Of a DNA stretch of 64,000 bases, positions 36,334-44,953 are shown in pieces; the stretch's first letter is position 1, and every line of letters starts with the position of its first letter. Under the pieces are notes generated by a model. That model did not search any database. It was given only the letters and a program-made list of their open reading frames with translations, and was not told the DNA's origin. Origin of the DNA: an uncultured Porphyromonas sp. (GTDB lineage Bacteria > Bacteroidota > Bacteroidia > Bacteroidales > Porphyromonadaceae). Made by a program: the position numbers and the translations under genes. The stretch is from positions 62,001 to 126,000 of the forward strand of contig CAKRMU010000001.1 in NCBI GenBank assembly GCA_934364985.1, read 5' to 3'.

Positions 36334-37716
36334 ATGACGAATAATATAGATTGGAAAAGCGTATCTAAAGGCAATTGGATCAAGCTCTCCATTTGGGTTC
36401 TTATCGTTGTCTTTTTTGTGATATGGTCAAAGAGCTTTTGGGTGCTATTGCTTTTGCCCCTTTTCTTTGATAATTACGTAACACACATAATACCATGGCG
36501 GTGGTGGAGCAAATCTAAAAGTTCGCTTTTCAAAGGCATAATGGGATTATTGGAGGATTTGATTGTCGTTCTTATCATCGTCCATATGCTTAACCTCTTT
36601 GTTTTCCAACAATTTAAGATCCCATCTGGATCCCTTGAGAAGACTGCCCTAATTGGCGATCATCTTTTTGTTAGTAAATTGAGCTATGGACCCAGATGCC
36701 CAATGACCCCATTAGCATTTCCACTTGTTCATAACCAGTTTCCGAGTGGCAAAAAAGCTTATCTCGACAAACCGCAATGGGATTATAAACGTCTTAAAGG
36801 TCTTGGTAATGTAAAACGGAATGACATAGTCGTATTTAACTTTCCGGTAGGTGATACGGTAGCTCTTAAGGTAACTAATCCTGATTACTATACGTTAGTC
36901 AAGCAATATGGAAGAGATAGGATTTGGAACGACTCTCAGACATTTGGAAAAGTGGTATACCGCCCTGTTGATATGCGTGACCACTATGTAAAGCGTGCAA
37001 TAGGTATGCCAGGCGACACGATTCAGATAATTGACAATATTGTATACATCAATGGATTAGCTACTAAAGCCCCAAAATATGCACAGCATAATTACTTCGT
37101 GGAGACCAATGGTAGTTACTTCTCAGGTAAAGAGCTGGAGGATTTAGGCATTAATAAAGACGATATTGTATTGCTTTCAAACCAATTGTACCCACAAACG
37201 AGTACCGATTCTGTCGCCTCTAAACCAAGTGTTATCTATCATTTCCCATTGACCGAGGAGATGAAAAGTAAACTACAAAAACATCCAATTGTTAAGAATA
37301 TTCAGTTAGAGCCTTCCCCAACGACAGAACAATTCTTTACCTTTCCCATCAATATGAATACGGGATGGACACGAGATAATTATGGACCTCTTTGGATCCC
37401 CAAAAAGAATGCCACCATCCTCCTTACCCCTGACAATATAGCGATTTATCATAGATGTATTGAAAATTATGAGGGGCATCAATTGGTAGAAAAAGACGGA
37501 ATATACTACATCGATGGTGTGGCATCCGATACCTATACGTTCGGAATGGACTATTACTTTATGATGGGTGACAATAGGCATAATTCCTTAGACTCAAGGA
37601 GCTGGGGGTTCGTTCCAGAAGACCATATTGCGGGAAAACCACTCTTTGTATGGCTGTCTTGGGACAAAGATAAGAATGGCATACGATGGGAAAGATTCTT
37701 TAAAATCCCTAAGTAA
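36334..37716 (+). CDS. lepB: Signal peptidase I
   Basis: Membrane serine protease that removes signal peptides. The 460-residue length is the long form typical of Bacteroidota. Two N-terminal membrane segments (about 18-46 and 70-92) precede the catalytic serine in KIPSGSLEKT (S100), where most relatives have SM. The catalytic lysine is K220 in HYVKRAIGMPGD, and the C-terminal box is MGDNRHNSLDSRSWGFV. A long insertion between K220 and that box is usual in this group. It starts 8 bp after dapB. Confidence 0.94.
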   Translation: MTNNIDWKSVSKGNWIKLSIWVLIVVFFVIWSKSFWVLLLLPLFFDNYVTHIIPWRWWSKSKSSLFKGIMGLLEDLIVVLIIVHMLNLFVFQQFKIPSGSLEKTALIGDHLFVSKLSYGPRCPMTPLAFPLVHNQFPSGKKAYLDKPQWDYKRLKGLGNVKRNDIVVFNFPVGDTVALKVTNPDYYTLVKQYGRDRIWNDSQTFGKVVYRPVDMRDHYVKRAIGMPGDTIQIIDNIVYINGLATKAPKYAQHNYFVETNGSYFSGKELEDLGINKDDIVLLSNQLYPQTSTDSVASKPSVIYHFPLTEEMKSKLQKHPIVKNIQLEPSPTTEQFFTFPINMNTGWTRDNYGPLWIPKKNATILLTPDNIAIYHRCIENYEGHQLVEKDGIYYIDGVASDTYTFGMDYYFMMGDNRHNSLDSRSWGFVPEDHIAGKPLFVWLSWDKDKNGIRWERFFKIPK

Positions 37717-37719
37717 TTA

Positions 37720-38079
37720 ATGGCTACTACTGACGCGAGAGATACATCAAATAATAAACGTATATGGCTATGGGTGTCATTGTTGATGATTATTTTAGCA
37801 ATCATCAAGCTACTATTTTTGGGCACTTATTACGTAGATAAGGGTGCAAAAGATTTACCCTCAAGCATTACTCCTCATAGTCTTCTTTTTGTCGCTTTGC
37901 AGGAAAGCCCTCACACCAAAGGCGAAATTCTACTACTTGAAATGGACGAAAAGAAACTACTCCCTGCGGTATTACTTTCAAGAAATGGTGATAGCCTATT
38001 AGTTGAAATATCGCACAATGAGACTTGTATTATGGCTCAACAGGTGCTAGGAAAGGTGATAGGAGGCATCAAGCTATGA
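37720..38079 (+). CDS. Small membrane protein, possibly a reduced S26-peptidase-like domain
   Basis: 119 residues with one N-terminal membrane segment (about 14-35). The rest (SSITPHSLLFVAL, KGEILLLEM, QVLGKVIGGIKL) has the rhythm of the S24/S26 peptidase fold but no obvious Ser-Lys pair. In other Bacteroidota a second S26 signal-peptidase-like gene lies between lepB and wbqC; this may be a shortened form. It begins 3 bp after lepB, and its TGA overlaps the wbqC start (ATGA), so it is clearly translated as part of the operon. Function unknown. Confidence 0.65.
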   Translation: MATTDARDTSNNKRIWLWVSLLMIILAIIKLLFLGTYYVDKGAKDLPSSITPHSLLFVALQESPHTKGEILLLEMDEKKLLPAVLLSRNGDSLLVEISHNETCIMAQQVLGKVIGGIKL

Positions 38080-38666
38080 CCATTCCGACTGCCTTTATTC
38101 CCAATATCTATTACCTCTCTTTAGTAACTCAGCACAAGGTAGATGGCATATACGTCGGTGAGATATACCAAAAACAAACTTTCAGAAATAGGGTAGAAGT
38201 TTTTACGTCTAATGGTCGCGAACACTTTACTATTCCAGTACAAAAGATTGGATATCCCTCACCCCAGACTTCAGAAGTGTCCATATCTGAGCATGGGAAT
38301 TGGCGAAATAAGCTTTTGCAATTACTTAAAAGTAGCTATCAAGGAACACCATATTGGGTGCATTATCAAGAAGCAATCGAGCGACTCATATACTGCAAAG
38401 AGCCAGATTTGGTAGCGTATAATCAACAATGGCTCTCAATGCTTTGTGATTTGTTTGGTATTGATAGTCCGCCTCTTGTATATACAGATAACGACTTTCA
38501 CCCTGAGGTAATTGACCCCACATACATTGACACTCTATCAAAACCAAAACGATATTGGCAAGTATTCGAGAGCCGTTTTGGCTTCCAGCCTTGGCTATCA
38601 TCAATTGATTTGCTACTGAATCTTGGTCCAGAATCAAAGGTATATCTCAAAGGTATACAACTATAA
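38076..38666 (+). CDS. WbqC-family protein
   Basis: I chose the ATG at 38076, which overlaps the previous stop as ATGA and gives MTIPTAFIPNIYYLSLV; an upstream ATG at 38025 lies wholly within the previous gene. The 196-residue protein has the WbqC pattern: N-terminal PxxFPxIxYY, a middle W-rich GNWRNKLLQLLKSSYQGTPYW and C-terminal FGFQPWLSSIDLLLNLGPES. The family is annotated with surface-polysaccharide loci, but its reaction is not established. It ends 12 bp from the end of convergent coaA. Confidence 0.88.
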   Translation: MTIPTAFIPNIYYLSLVTQHKVDGIYVGEIYQKQTFRNRVEVFTSNGREHFTIPVQKIGYPSPQTSEVSISEHGNWRNKLLQLLKSSYQGTPYWVHYQEAIERLIYCKEPDLVAYNQQWLSMLCDLFGIDSPPLVYTDNDFHPEVIDPTYIDTLSKPKRYWQVFESRFGFQPWLSSIDLLLNLGPESKVYLKGIQL

Positions 38667-38678
38667 GGTAAGTTTCCC

Positions 38679-39623
38679 TTATACCTTTCTCAGTCGAACC
38701 GTTCTCATGGCATGATCTTCACCTTTTTCGAGTATCAAGCTGGATCGGAACCGTGTAGGCAATATATTTTCCTCAAGGTTTTTCAAGTTGATGTCTTCCC
38801 AAATTTGATTTGCAAGATCTAAAGCTTTATTCCTTGGTAAGTCTGCATACTTATAAAAGAAAGAATCGGGATTACTAAAGGCTGTTTGCTGAAGCCGTAA
38901 AAAACGATCAACATACCACTTGCGGATGTTTTCCGAATCCGCATCTACATATATTGAGAAGTCAAAAAAATCCGAAACGAAAATTTGTCTTCGTGCAGAG
39001 TCGCTACTATGGTCGACTTGAAGTACATTAATACCCTCCACAATGATGATATCCGGTTGGTCGATGATCTGCATTTCGTTGGGTACGATATCGTAATAGA
39101 GGTGTGAATAAGTAGGCACTTCAAGATGCCTTCGTCCGCTTTTCACTGAAAATAAGAAGCTAAGTAGTCGTTTTGCATCGTAGCTCTCAGGGAATCCTTT
39201 TCTGTCTAATATTCCTTTTGCTTTCAGCTCTGCATTAGGCATTAAGAAGCCGTCAGTAGTGAGCAAATCCACCTTTGGGTGCAAGGTCTCCATAGATAAG
39301 AGTTTTTGGAGTACCCTTGCCGTTGTACTTTTGCCTACGGCAACGCTCCCAGCAATACCGATCACGAAAGGCACGTGTCTTGATGGTTTATGGAAAAACT
39401 CGTCGTATTCGTTGTGCAACCTATTGAAATGCGTAATATGGATTTCAAGGAGCCTACATAAAGGGAGATAGATATCACTGATTTCTGCCTCGGTAAGTGG
39501 TTCATTTAGAGCTTGCAACTTCGTCAGGTCGACTTGCGAAAAGGGAAAATCTGGATGGCTATCCAATCCGCTCCATTCAGCTCTTGTAAATGTTCGGAAA
39601 GGGGAAAAAGGATAATCGCTCAT
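38679..39623 (-). CDS. coaA: Type I pantothenate kinase
   Basis: First step of coenzyme A synthesis. 314 residues, matching E. coli CoaA (316). The P-loop reads GIAGSVAVGKSTTARVLQ, and other signatures are LLTTDGFLMPN, FPESYDAKRLL and the acidic VEGINVLQ. Its ATG overlaps the TGA of the phosphoesterase gene upstream (ATGA), so both are in one operon driven from the box at 40845. Confidence 0.95.
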   Translation of the reverse strand: MSDYPFSPFRTFTRAEWSGLDSHPDFPFSQVDLTKLQALNEPLTEAEISDIYLPLCRLLEIHITHFNRLHNEYDEFFHKPSRHVPFVIGIAGSVAVGKSTTARVLQKLLSMETLHPKVDLLTTDGFLMPNAELKAKGILDRKGFPESYDAKRLLSFLFSVKSGRRHLEVPTYSHLYYDIVPNEMQIIDQPDIIIVEGINVLQVDHSSDSARRQIFVSDFFDFSIYVDADSENIRKWYVDRFLRLQQTAFSNPDSFFYKYADLPRNKALDLANQIWEDINLKNLEENILPTRFRSSLILEKGEDHAMRTVRLRKV

Positions 39624-40819
39624 TGTCTTTTGGGAAGTTGAAAGGAGTCAAAGAGAGTATGGTCTTCGCGGTAGGTCTCGTAGTAAAGTGTATCCATCGT
39701 AATACGGAAACGGCTGTATAACCTTTCGCCACTTAGTGATTTAATGTGTTTATTCGGGTCACTTACTTCGTAAGTTTTTGCTGAGGATGTTTGGGTGATA
39801 TAAATAGGACGATTAGTGTTTTCTTGAGATTCCTCACCATCGCGAGCGAAAGCGTGATCGTGACCTTGGAGGACTAAATCCACTTGATACCTCTTATAGA
39901 GAGGATCAAGCCCCCAAGCGACGAAAGCGTTAAGTCGATCTTTCTTAACAGAGCGTACCCCATGGTGCCCCATAACGATAGTAAAAGGTGCAGAGCTTTG
40001 CCCCAAAGTACTCCTCAGCCAACTGCGAGTAGAAAAGATATCACGAATCAGCATATTGGTATCAAGACCTACCACTCTAACCTCTGGAAAGTCTACAAAA
40101 AAATTGACACCCAAACGCTCTTTATTGCCATTCAAAGGCATAGGAAATGTCGTAGTATACCTGGGTCCTACATGTGCAAATCCCCCAGTATTGTATTCGT
40201 GATTTCCTGATACAGGAATAAAAGGAGTACAAGGAGCAATATCAGAAACTGTTGAATAAAAAAGTTTCCAATACTGGTCATGTGGGCGCTCAATCATATC
40301 ACCGACAAAAAGCCAAGCATCCGCATTGGGAAAATGCTCGTAGACATCGTGTAAAAACCGACCGCTACCTACTTCCTTTGGATCTTGTATGTCTCCTAAT
40401 AAGAGTAACTCTAAGACGCCATCGTCAAGTTTAATATCAAAACTTCCCCACAGCGTATCAGTAAGATTTTCTGTGGAAATAAAGCAGGTGTAAGCTCCAC
40501 TATCCAAGTCTTTTAGCTTGACATTGTAAACATAAGTTGTTCCACCTTCTGAGGTTATCTCATGTACTTCTGGTGTATACTGTGTCTCGGTAGAATCTTT
40601 ACGAAGAGTATAAATAAATGGAAGATCAGAGCCACTGACCCAGCTGAAAGATCTATCCTTAAGCCCATTCTCGCCAGGAGTAATAAAAAGCCTTTGAGGA
40701 GCATCAGGTAGCAGATAAGAGGGTTCGTGGACCACACCGAACCACACCCGCCATCTCGAAATAAGCAGATAAGCAATGGCACCAAGTATTATAAGCCAGA
40801 AGTAATGTTTTGCCTTCAT
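39620..40819 (-). CDS. Metallophosphoesterase with N-terminal beta-sandwich domain
   Basis: 399 residues. An N-terminal hydrophobic segment (about 5-22) is a signal or membrane anchor. Residues 35-125 look like a fibronectin-III-type domain as in purple acid phosphatases. The calcineurin-like domain follows with LLGDIQDP, FVGDMIE, SGNHEYN, GHHG and LQGHDHAFAR, which supply the two-metal site. It is therefore probably an exported phosphatase or phosphodiesterase; the substrate is unknown. It is co-transcribed with coaA. Confidence 0.9.
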   Translation of the reverse strand: MKAKHYFWLIILGAIAYLLISRWRVWFGVVHEPSYLLPDAPQRLFITPGENGLKDRSFSWVSGSDLPFIYTLRKDSTETQYTPEVHEITSEGGTTYVYNVKLKDLDSGAYTCFISTENLTDTLWGSFDIKLDDGVLELLLLGDIQDPKEVGSGRFLHDVYEHFPNADAWLFVGDMIERPHDQYWKLFYSTVSDIAPCTPFIPVSGNHEYNTGGFAHVGPRYTTTFPMPLNGNKERLGVNFFVDFPEVRVVGLDTNMLIRDIFSTRSWLRSTLGQSSAPFTIVMGHHGVRSVKKDRLNAFVAWGLDPLYKRYQVDLVLQGHDHAFARDGEESQENTNRPIYITQTSSAKTYEVSDPNKHIKSLSGERLYSRFRITMDTLYYETYREDHTLFDSFQLPKRQ

Positions 40820-40844
40820 AATAGTCTATGATATATATATTTTG

Positions 40845-40852
40845 CAAATGTA
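40845..40852 (-). promoter_or_regulatory. -7 promoter box for the phosphoesterase-coaA operon
   Basis: TACATTTG on the minus strand, 26 bp from the ATG at 40819. Confidence 0.55.
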
Positions 40853-40986
40853 ATCAAATACTTTTCAAAATTATTATTGAGATCATTTTTTATGATAAGA
40901 ACCAACACCTATTTATGGAACTAAATGCAATGAAATACACACATATTTAAAGTAGTAAAATAACAGATTATAAGGTACTGATATTC

Positions 40987-41096
40987 AATATTCTATATTA
41001 CCCCACAACTAATACCCTATATTGGTGTCAACTAATACCAGGTATTTGGTTAGGAAAATACCAGATATTTATCGAGGCAAATACCTGGTATACGTT
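40987..41096. repeat. 23-bp palindromic repeat array, copy at 41.0 kb
   Basis: Five units beginning at 40987, 41010, 41033, 41056 and 41079, all exactly 23 bp apart: AATATTCTATATT, TAATACCCTATATTGG, TAATACCAGGTATTTG, AAATACCAGATATTTA and AAATACCTGGTATACG. It lies between divergent genes. With the copy at 24.5 kb it is the longest in the window. Confidence 0.85.
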
Positions 41097-41184
41097 TCAG
41101 CTATAATATAAGTCATCAGTGAATGAAACGTAGAATAAGCAACTAAAGGTCCAAAACATAACAGCATAGGTCGCAACAATTTGG

Positions 41185-41192
41185 TACCTTTG
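41185..41192 (+). promoter_or_regulatory. -7 promoter box for alaS
   Basis: TACCTTTG, 38 bp before the ATG at 41231, preceded directly by TTTGG. Confidence 0.55.
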
Positions 41193-41230
41193 CACGATAG
41201 ATATATACAGCAATTGATGATATTGTGTTT

Positions 41231-43858
41231 ATGATGACAGTTAATGAGATAAGGGGGAAGTTTTTATCTTTTTTCGAGAGTAAAGGGCATAAAGTGGTAC
41301 CTTCAGCCCCAATGGTTATTAAGGATGATCCTACATTGATGTTCACCAATGCAGGGATGAATCAGTTCAAAGATATCATATTAGGCAACGCACCGATAAA
41401 GTATTGCCGTGCTACGGATAGTCAAAAGTGTTTGAGGGTGAGTGGAAAGCACAACGACCTTGAGGAGGTTGGGCACGATACATATCACCACACAATGTTT
41501 GAGATGCTTGGCAATTGGAGCTTTGGAGATTACTTTAAAAAAGAAGCTATTGCATGGGCTTGGGAATTGCTTACCGAGGTATATAAAATCAACAAAGATA
41601 GGTTGTATGTAACGATCTTTGAGGGGGCTAAGGAAGAGGGTCTCGTAAGAGATGACGAGGCATACAGCTTTTGGGCAGAACACATATCTGAGGATCGAAT
41701 CATTAACGGCAACAAACACGATAACTTTTGGGAGATGGGCGAGACTGGTCCTTGTGGGCCCTGCTCCGAAATACATATTGATCTAAGAAATGACGAGGAA
41801 CGAAAGAAGGTTGATGGAAAATCACTTGTAAACAAAGACCATCCTCTTGTCGTTGAGATTTGGAACCTTGTCTTTATGCAGTATAATCGTAGGGCTGATG
41901 GTTCGCTTGCAGAGCTCCCTAATAAGGTTATTGATACAGGTATGGGCTTAGAAAGACTATGCATGGCTCTTCAAGGCAAGACAAGTAATTACGACACTGA
42001 CGTATTTACGCCATTAATCAAAGCCGTATCTCAACTATCAGGTAGTGAATATGGTACTAATGAGGATAAGGATATTGCTATGCGTGTAATAGCTGACCAT
42101 GTCCGCACAATTGCATTCAGCATCACTGATGGTCAACTTCCAAGTAATGCCAAAGCTGGGTACGTAATTAGGCGTATTTTGAGACGAGCTGTGCGTTATG
42201 GATATACTTTCTTAGGACTACAAGAGCCATTCCTTTACAAATTATTGCCTACACTCATTGATTCTATGGGTGGGCATTACCCTGAGCTCATCACGCAACA
42301 AGATATAATAGCTCGTGTAATAGAGCAAGAAGAATCCTCATTCCTACGCACATTGGATACCGGTATAAACCTCTTAGAGCAACACATAAAGGAGGACCTA
42401 AATAACGACACCAAAGTGCTTTCCGGGGTGGTTGTTTTTGAGCTTTATGATACATTTGGTTTCCCAGTTGATCTTACTGAATTGATACTTAGAGAGAAAG
42501 GCTTCAGTGCAGATCTTGATGGCTTTGAAGACGAGATGAGAAAACAAAAAGAGCGTGCAAGGAATGCTGCCCACGTCACTGCAGGGGATTGGGTAGTCCT
42601 TCGTGAGGGAGAACAAGAGTTTGTAGGGTATGATTTTACAGAAATTGAAACCGAGATTCTTCGGTATAGGGAAGTAGAACAAAAGAAGCATAAGTCAGTG
42701 CATGTCGTTTTAGCCCACAACCCATTTTATGCTGAAGGAGGTGGACAAATTGGTGATTCTGGGGTGCTTATCGGCACAGAAAATGGTGAGGAAATTCAAG
42801 TTTTGGATACCATCAAGGAGCATAACCTACCTATCTCAGTTGTTAATAAGATTCCAAGCAATCCTCAGCAAACATTCAGAGCTCAAGTAGACTCCGATAA
42901 GCGTCGCAGATGTGAAGCCAATCATAGTGCTACGCACCTTTTGCACCACGCTCTAAGAGAAGTATTGGGGACACACGTCGAGCAAAAAGGGTCATTAGTC
43001 AATGATAACATACTACGTTTTGACTTCTCTCACTTTGCTAAGATGACAAAAGAAGAACTTAGACTTGTGGAGCGAAAAGTAAACGAAGCCATTCGCCTTG
43101 ATAGCAGACGAGAAGAGCACAGATCTATGCCTATTGCTCAAGCTAAAGCATTAGGTGCAATGGCATTCTTTGGTGAGAAATATGGAGAGGAAGTCCGCGT
43201 GATAAAGTATGGAGACTCCATAGAACTTTGTGGTGGAACACATGTCTCAAGTACGGGCGTTATCGGTTCTTTTAGGATCGTTTCTGAAAGCTCAATTGCT
43301 GCAGGAATAAGGCGAATCGAAGCTGTCACTGGTGCAGGTGCAGATGAGTATTATTTTGGGCTTCAGGATATGGTAAATGAGCTACAAGAGCTTTTACAGA
43401 ATACTCCTGACCTTCCTAAGGCTATCCATAAACTCCTTGCCGAAAACGAGGGACTTCGTAAGGAGCTCAAAGAAGCACAGGATGAACAGAAGCAGCATCT
43501 ATTGGATGAATTATTAAATAAAGGCAAAGCAAATAGCAAAATAACCCTATATCAGATAGAGAAATCTATTCCATCGGGTCTCGCCAAAGACTTAGCATTC
43601 AGCTTAAAAGCACATAACAAAGATAAGGACTTCGTTTTTGTCGCTAAATCAATAGAAGAAGGCAAGGTAGTACTTACACTTATGCTCTCAGATGGAGTCG
43701 TTGATAGTGGGTACAACGCAGGTAAATTGGTGAGAGAAGCTGGTAAATATATCCAGGGTGGAGGTGGCGGTCAGCCCAATTTTGCTACGGCTGGTGGTAA
43801 AAAAGTAGAGGGTATTGATGACGCCATTAATAAGGTTTTATCAGACTTAGGGTTATAA
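41231..43858 (+). CDS. alaS: Alanyl-tRNA synthetase
   Basis: Class II aminoacyl-tRNA synthetase, full length from the chosen start (875 residues). The N-terminal catalytic domain shows [16 protein letters not shown] and [12 protein letters not shown]. The editing domain has the zinc-binding [13 protein letters not shown] and [12 protein letters not shown]-terminal oligomerisation and tRNA-binding domain ends with [14 protein letters not shown] use ATG 41231 (MMTVNEIR); ATG 41234 is equally possible, and a GTG at 41225 is less likely. A TACCTTTG box lies 38 bp upstream. aroB follows 8 bp after the stop. Confidence 0.96.
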   Translation: MMTVNEIRGKFLSFFESKGHKVVPSAPMVIKDDPTLMFTNAGMNQFKDIILGNAPIKYCRATDSQKCLRVSGKHNDLEEVGHDTYHHTMFEMLGNWSFGDYFKKEAIAWAWELLTEVYKINKDRLYVTIFEGAKEEGLVRDDEAYSFWAEHISEDRIINGNKHDNFWEMGETGPCGPCSEIHIDLRNDEERKKVDGKSLVNKDHPLVVEIWNLVFMQYNRRADGSLAELPNKVIDTGMGLERLCMALQGKTSNYDTDVFTPLIKAVSQLSGSEYGTNEDKDIAMRVIADHVRTIAFSITDGQLPSNAKAGYVIRRILRRAVRYGYTFLGLQEPFLYKLLPTLIDSMGGHYPELITQQDIIARVIEQEESSFLRTLDTGINLLEQHIKEDLNNDTKVLSGVVVFELYDTFGFPVDLTELILREKGFSADLDGFEDEMRKQKERARNAAHVTAGDWVVLREGEQEFVGYDFTEIETEILRYREVEQKKHKSVHVVLAHNPFYAEGGGQIGDSGVLIGTENGEEIQVLDTIKEHNLPISVVNKIPSNPQQTFRAQVDSDKRRRCEANHSATHLLHHALREVLGTHVEQKGSLVNDNILRFDFSHFAKMTKEELRLVERKVNEAIRLDSRREEHRSMPIAQAKALGAMAFFGEKYGEEVRVIKYGDSIELCGGTHVSSTGVIGSFRIVSESSIAAGIRRIEAVTGAGADEYYFGLQDMVNELQELLQNTPDLPKAIHKLLAENEGLRKELKEAQDEQKQHLLDELLNKGKANSKITLYQIEKSIPSGLAKDLAFSLKAHNKDKDFVFVAKSIEEGKVVLTLMLSDGVVDSGYNAGKLVREAGKYIQGGGGGQPNFATAGGKKVEGIDDAINKVLSDLGL

Positions 43859-43866
43859 AACTACCT

Positions 43867-44883
43867 GTGGAAGTTAGCGTATTAGACCATATCACTATCG
43901 CTCAGAAGTTAAATCAGCTGGCGACACAATATAGAGTTGCCGTATTAGTTGACGATAACACCAACGAGCAATGCTATCCTATTGTCGGCAATGATCACAT
44001 AGATGTAATTATCCTACCCATAGGGGAGTCGGCAAAAACACTTGAGGTAGCTCAATTTGTTTGGTCATCGCTAATAGATTTCGGGTACTCAAGAAACGAT
44101 TATCTTGTAACTTTAGGAGGTGGGTCTATTTGTGACTTAGGTGGATTTGTCGCAAGTACCTATATGCGGGGGATACATTTAGTGCATATCCCAACGAGCC
44201 TTCTTGCCATGGTGGATGCTAGTATTGGAGGTAAAACTGCGATAGATTTTGGTGGCATTAAGAATAGCGTTGGGACATTTTACAACCCAGAAAGGGTATG
44301 GGTCAGTATTGACTTTTTAGACACATTAAAACGGGAAGAATTGGTAAATGGTTGGGCTGAACTATATAAATATGGTCTATTGATTGGCAATGGTTATTTA
44401 TCTACGATTCAAGATTTTAGTTGTATCACTTCCAATAGCATAGCTTCTGCAATACAGTATAAATTAGACATTGTTGCACAAGATTTCAAAGACGAAGGAA
44501 TTAGGAAGTACCTTAATCTCGGTCACACCACAGGTCATGCATTAGAGGCATTATACCTCTCACGCGATTCGATTTTACCTCACGGCAAAGCTGTGGCATG
44601 TGGGCTGGTCATTGCCCTATATATTTCATATAGATATTGTGGATTAGAGCAGTCAATTCTAACTAATAATGCACGTAATATTAAGAAGTTGTTCCCAAAA
44701 GTCTCCTATTTATGTGACGACTACGAGACACTATGGCAATTTGCTCTTAAGGACAAGAAGAAAGCAAATAATACGGAGTTGACCATGGTGTTGCTCAAGG
44801 ATGTGAGCAAGCCCATTGTCAAACAAGTCACCAGATCTGAATGGGAAGAAGCATTGGATTTTTATCGCGATTTTATGGGATAG
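43867..44883 (+). CDS. aroB: 3-dehydroquinate synthase
   Basis: Second step of the shikimate pathway, NAD- and metal-dependent. 338 residues, slightly shorter than E. coli AroB (362). Signatures are LVTLGGGSICDLGGFVASTYMRG, the VPTSLLAMVDASIGGKTAID block (here IPTSL), YNPERVW, and the metal-binding GHTTGHALE. It uses a GTG start at 43867, 8 bp after alaS; no better ATG keeps the N-terminal region. Confidence 0.94.
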   Translation: MEVSVLDHITIAQKLNQLATQYRVAVLVDDNTNEQCYPIVGNDHIDVIILPIGESAKTLEVAQFVWSSLIDFGYSRNDYLVTLGGGSICDLGGFVASTYMRGIHLVHIPTSLLAMVDASIGGKTAIDFGGIKNSVGTFYNPERVWVSIDFLDTLKREELVNGWAELYKYGLLIGNGYLSTIQDFSCITSNSIASAIQYKLDIVAQDFKDEGIRKYLNLGHTTGHALEALYLSRDSILPHGKAVACGLVIALYISYRYCGLEQSILTNNARNIKKLFPKVSYLCDDYETLWQFALKDKKKANNTELTMVLLKDVSKPIVKQVTRSEWEEALDFYRDFMG

Positions 44884-44953
44884 CATTGGCATAGTATTTG
44901 CCACATTAAAAGATAGGAGGGTTTATTAAGTGTTTGATAATTGAGGAGTTTCA

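Larger units (their letters stand above)
40820..41230. other. Divergent region between the phosphoesterase gene and alaS
   Basis: About 400 bp holding a minus-strand promoter box (40845-40852), a long copy of the 23-bp palindromic repeat (40987-41096) and the alaS promoter (41185-41192). No gene was found. Confidence 0.7.

Noticed and set aside
41530-41964. 144-codon open frame on the minus strand
   Set aside because: It is antisense to the alaS catalytic domain and has no start signal or recognisable family.
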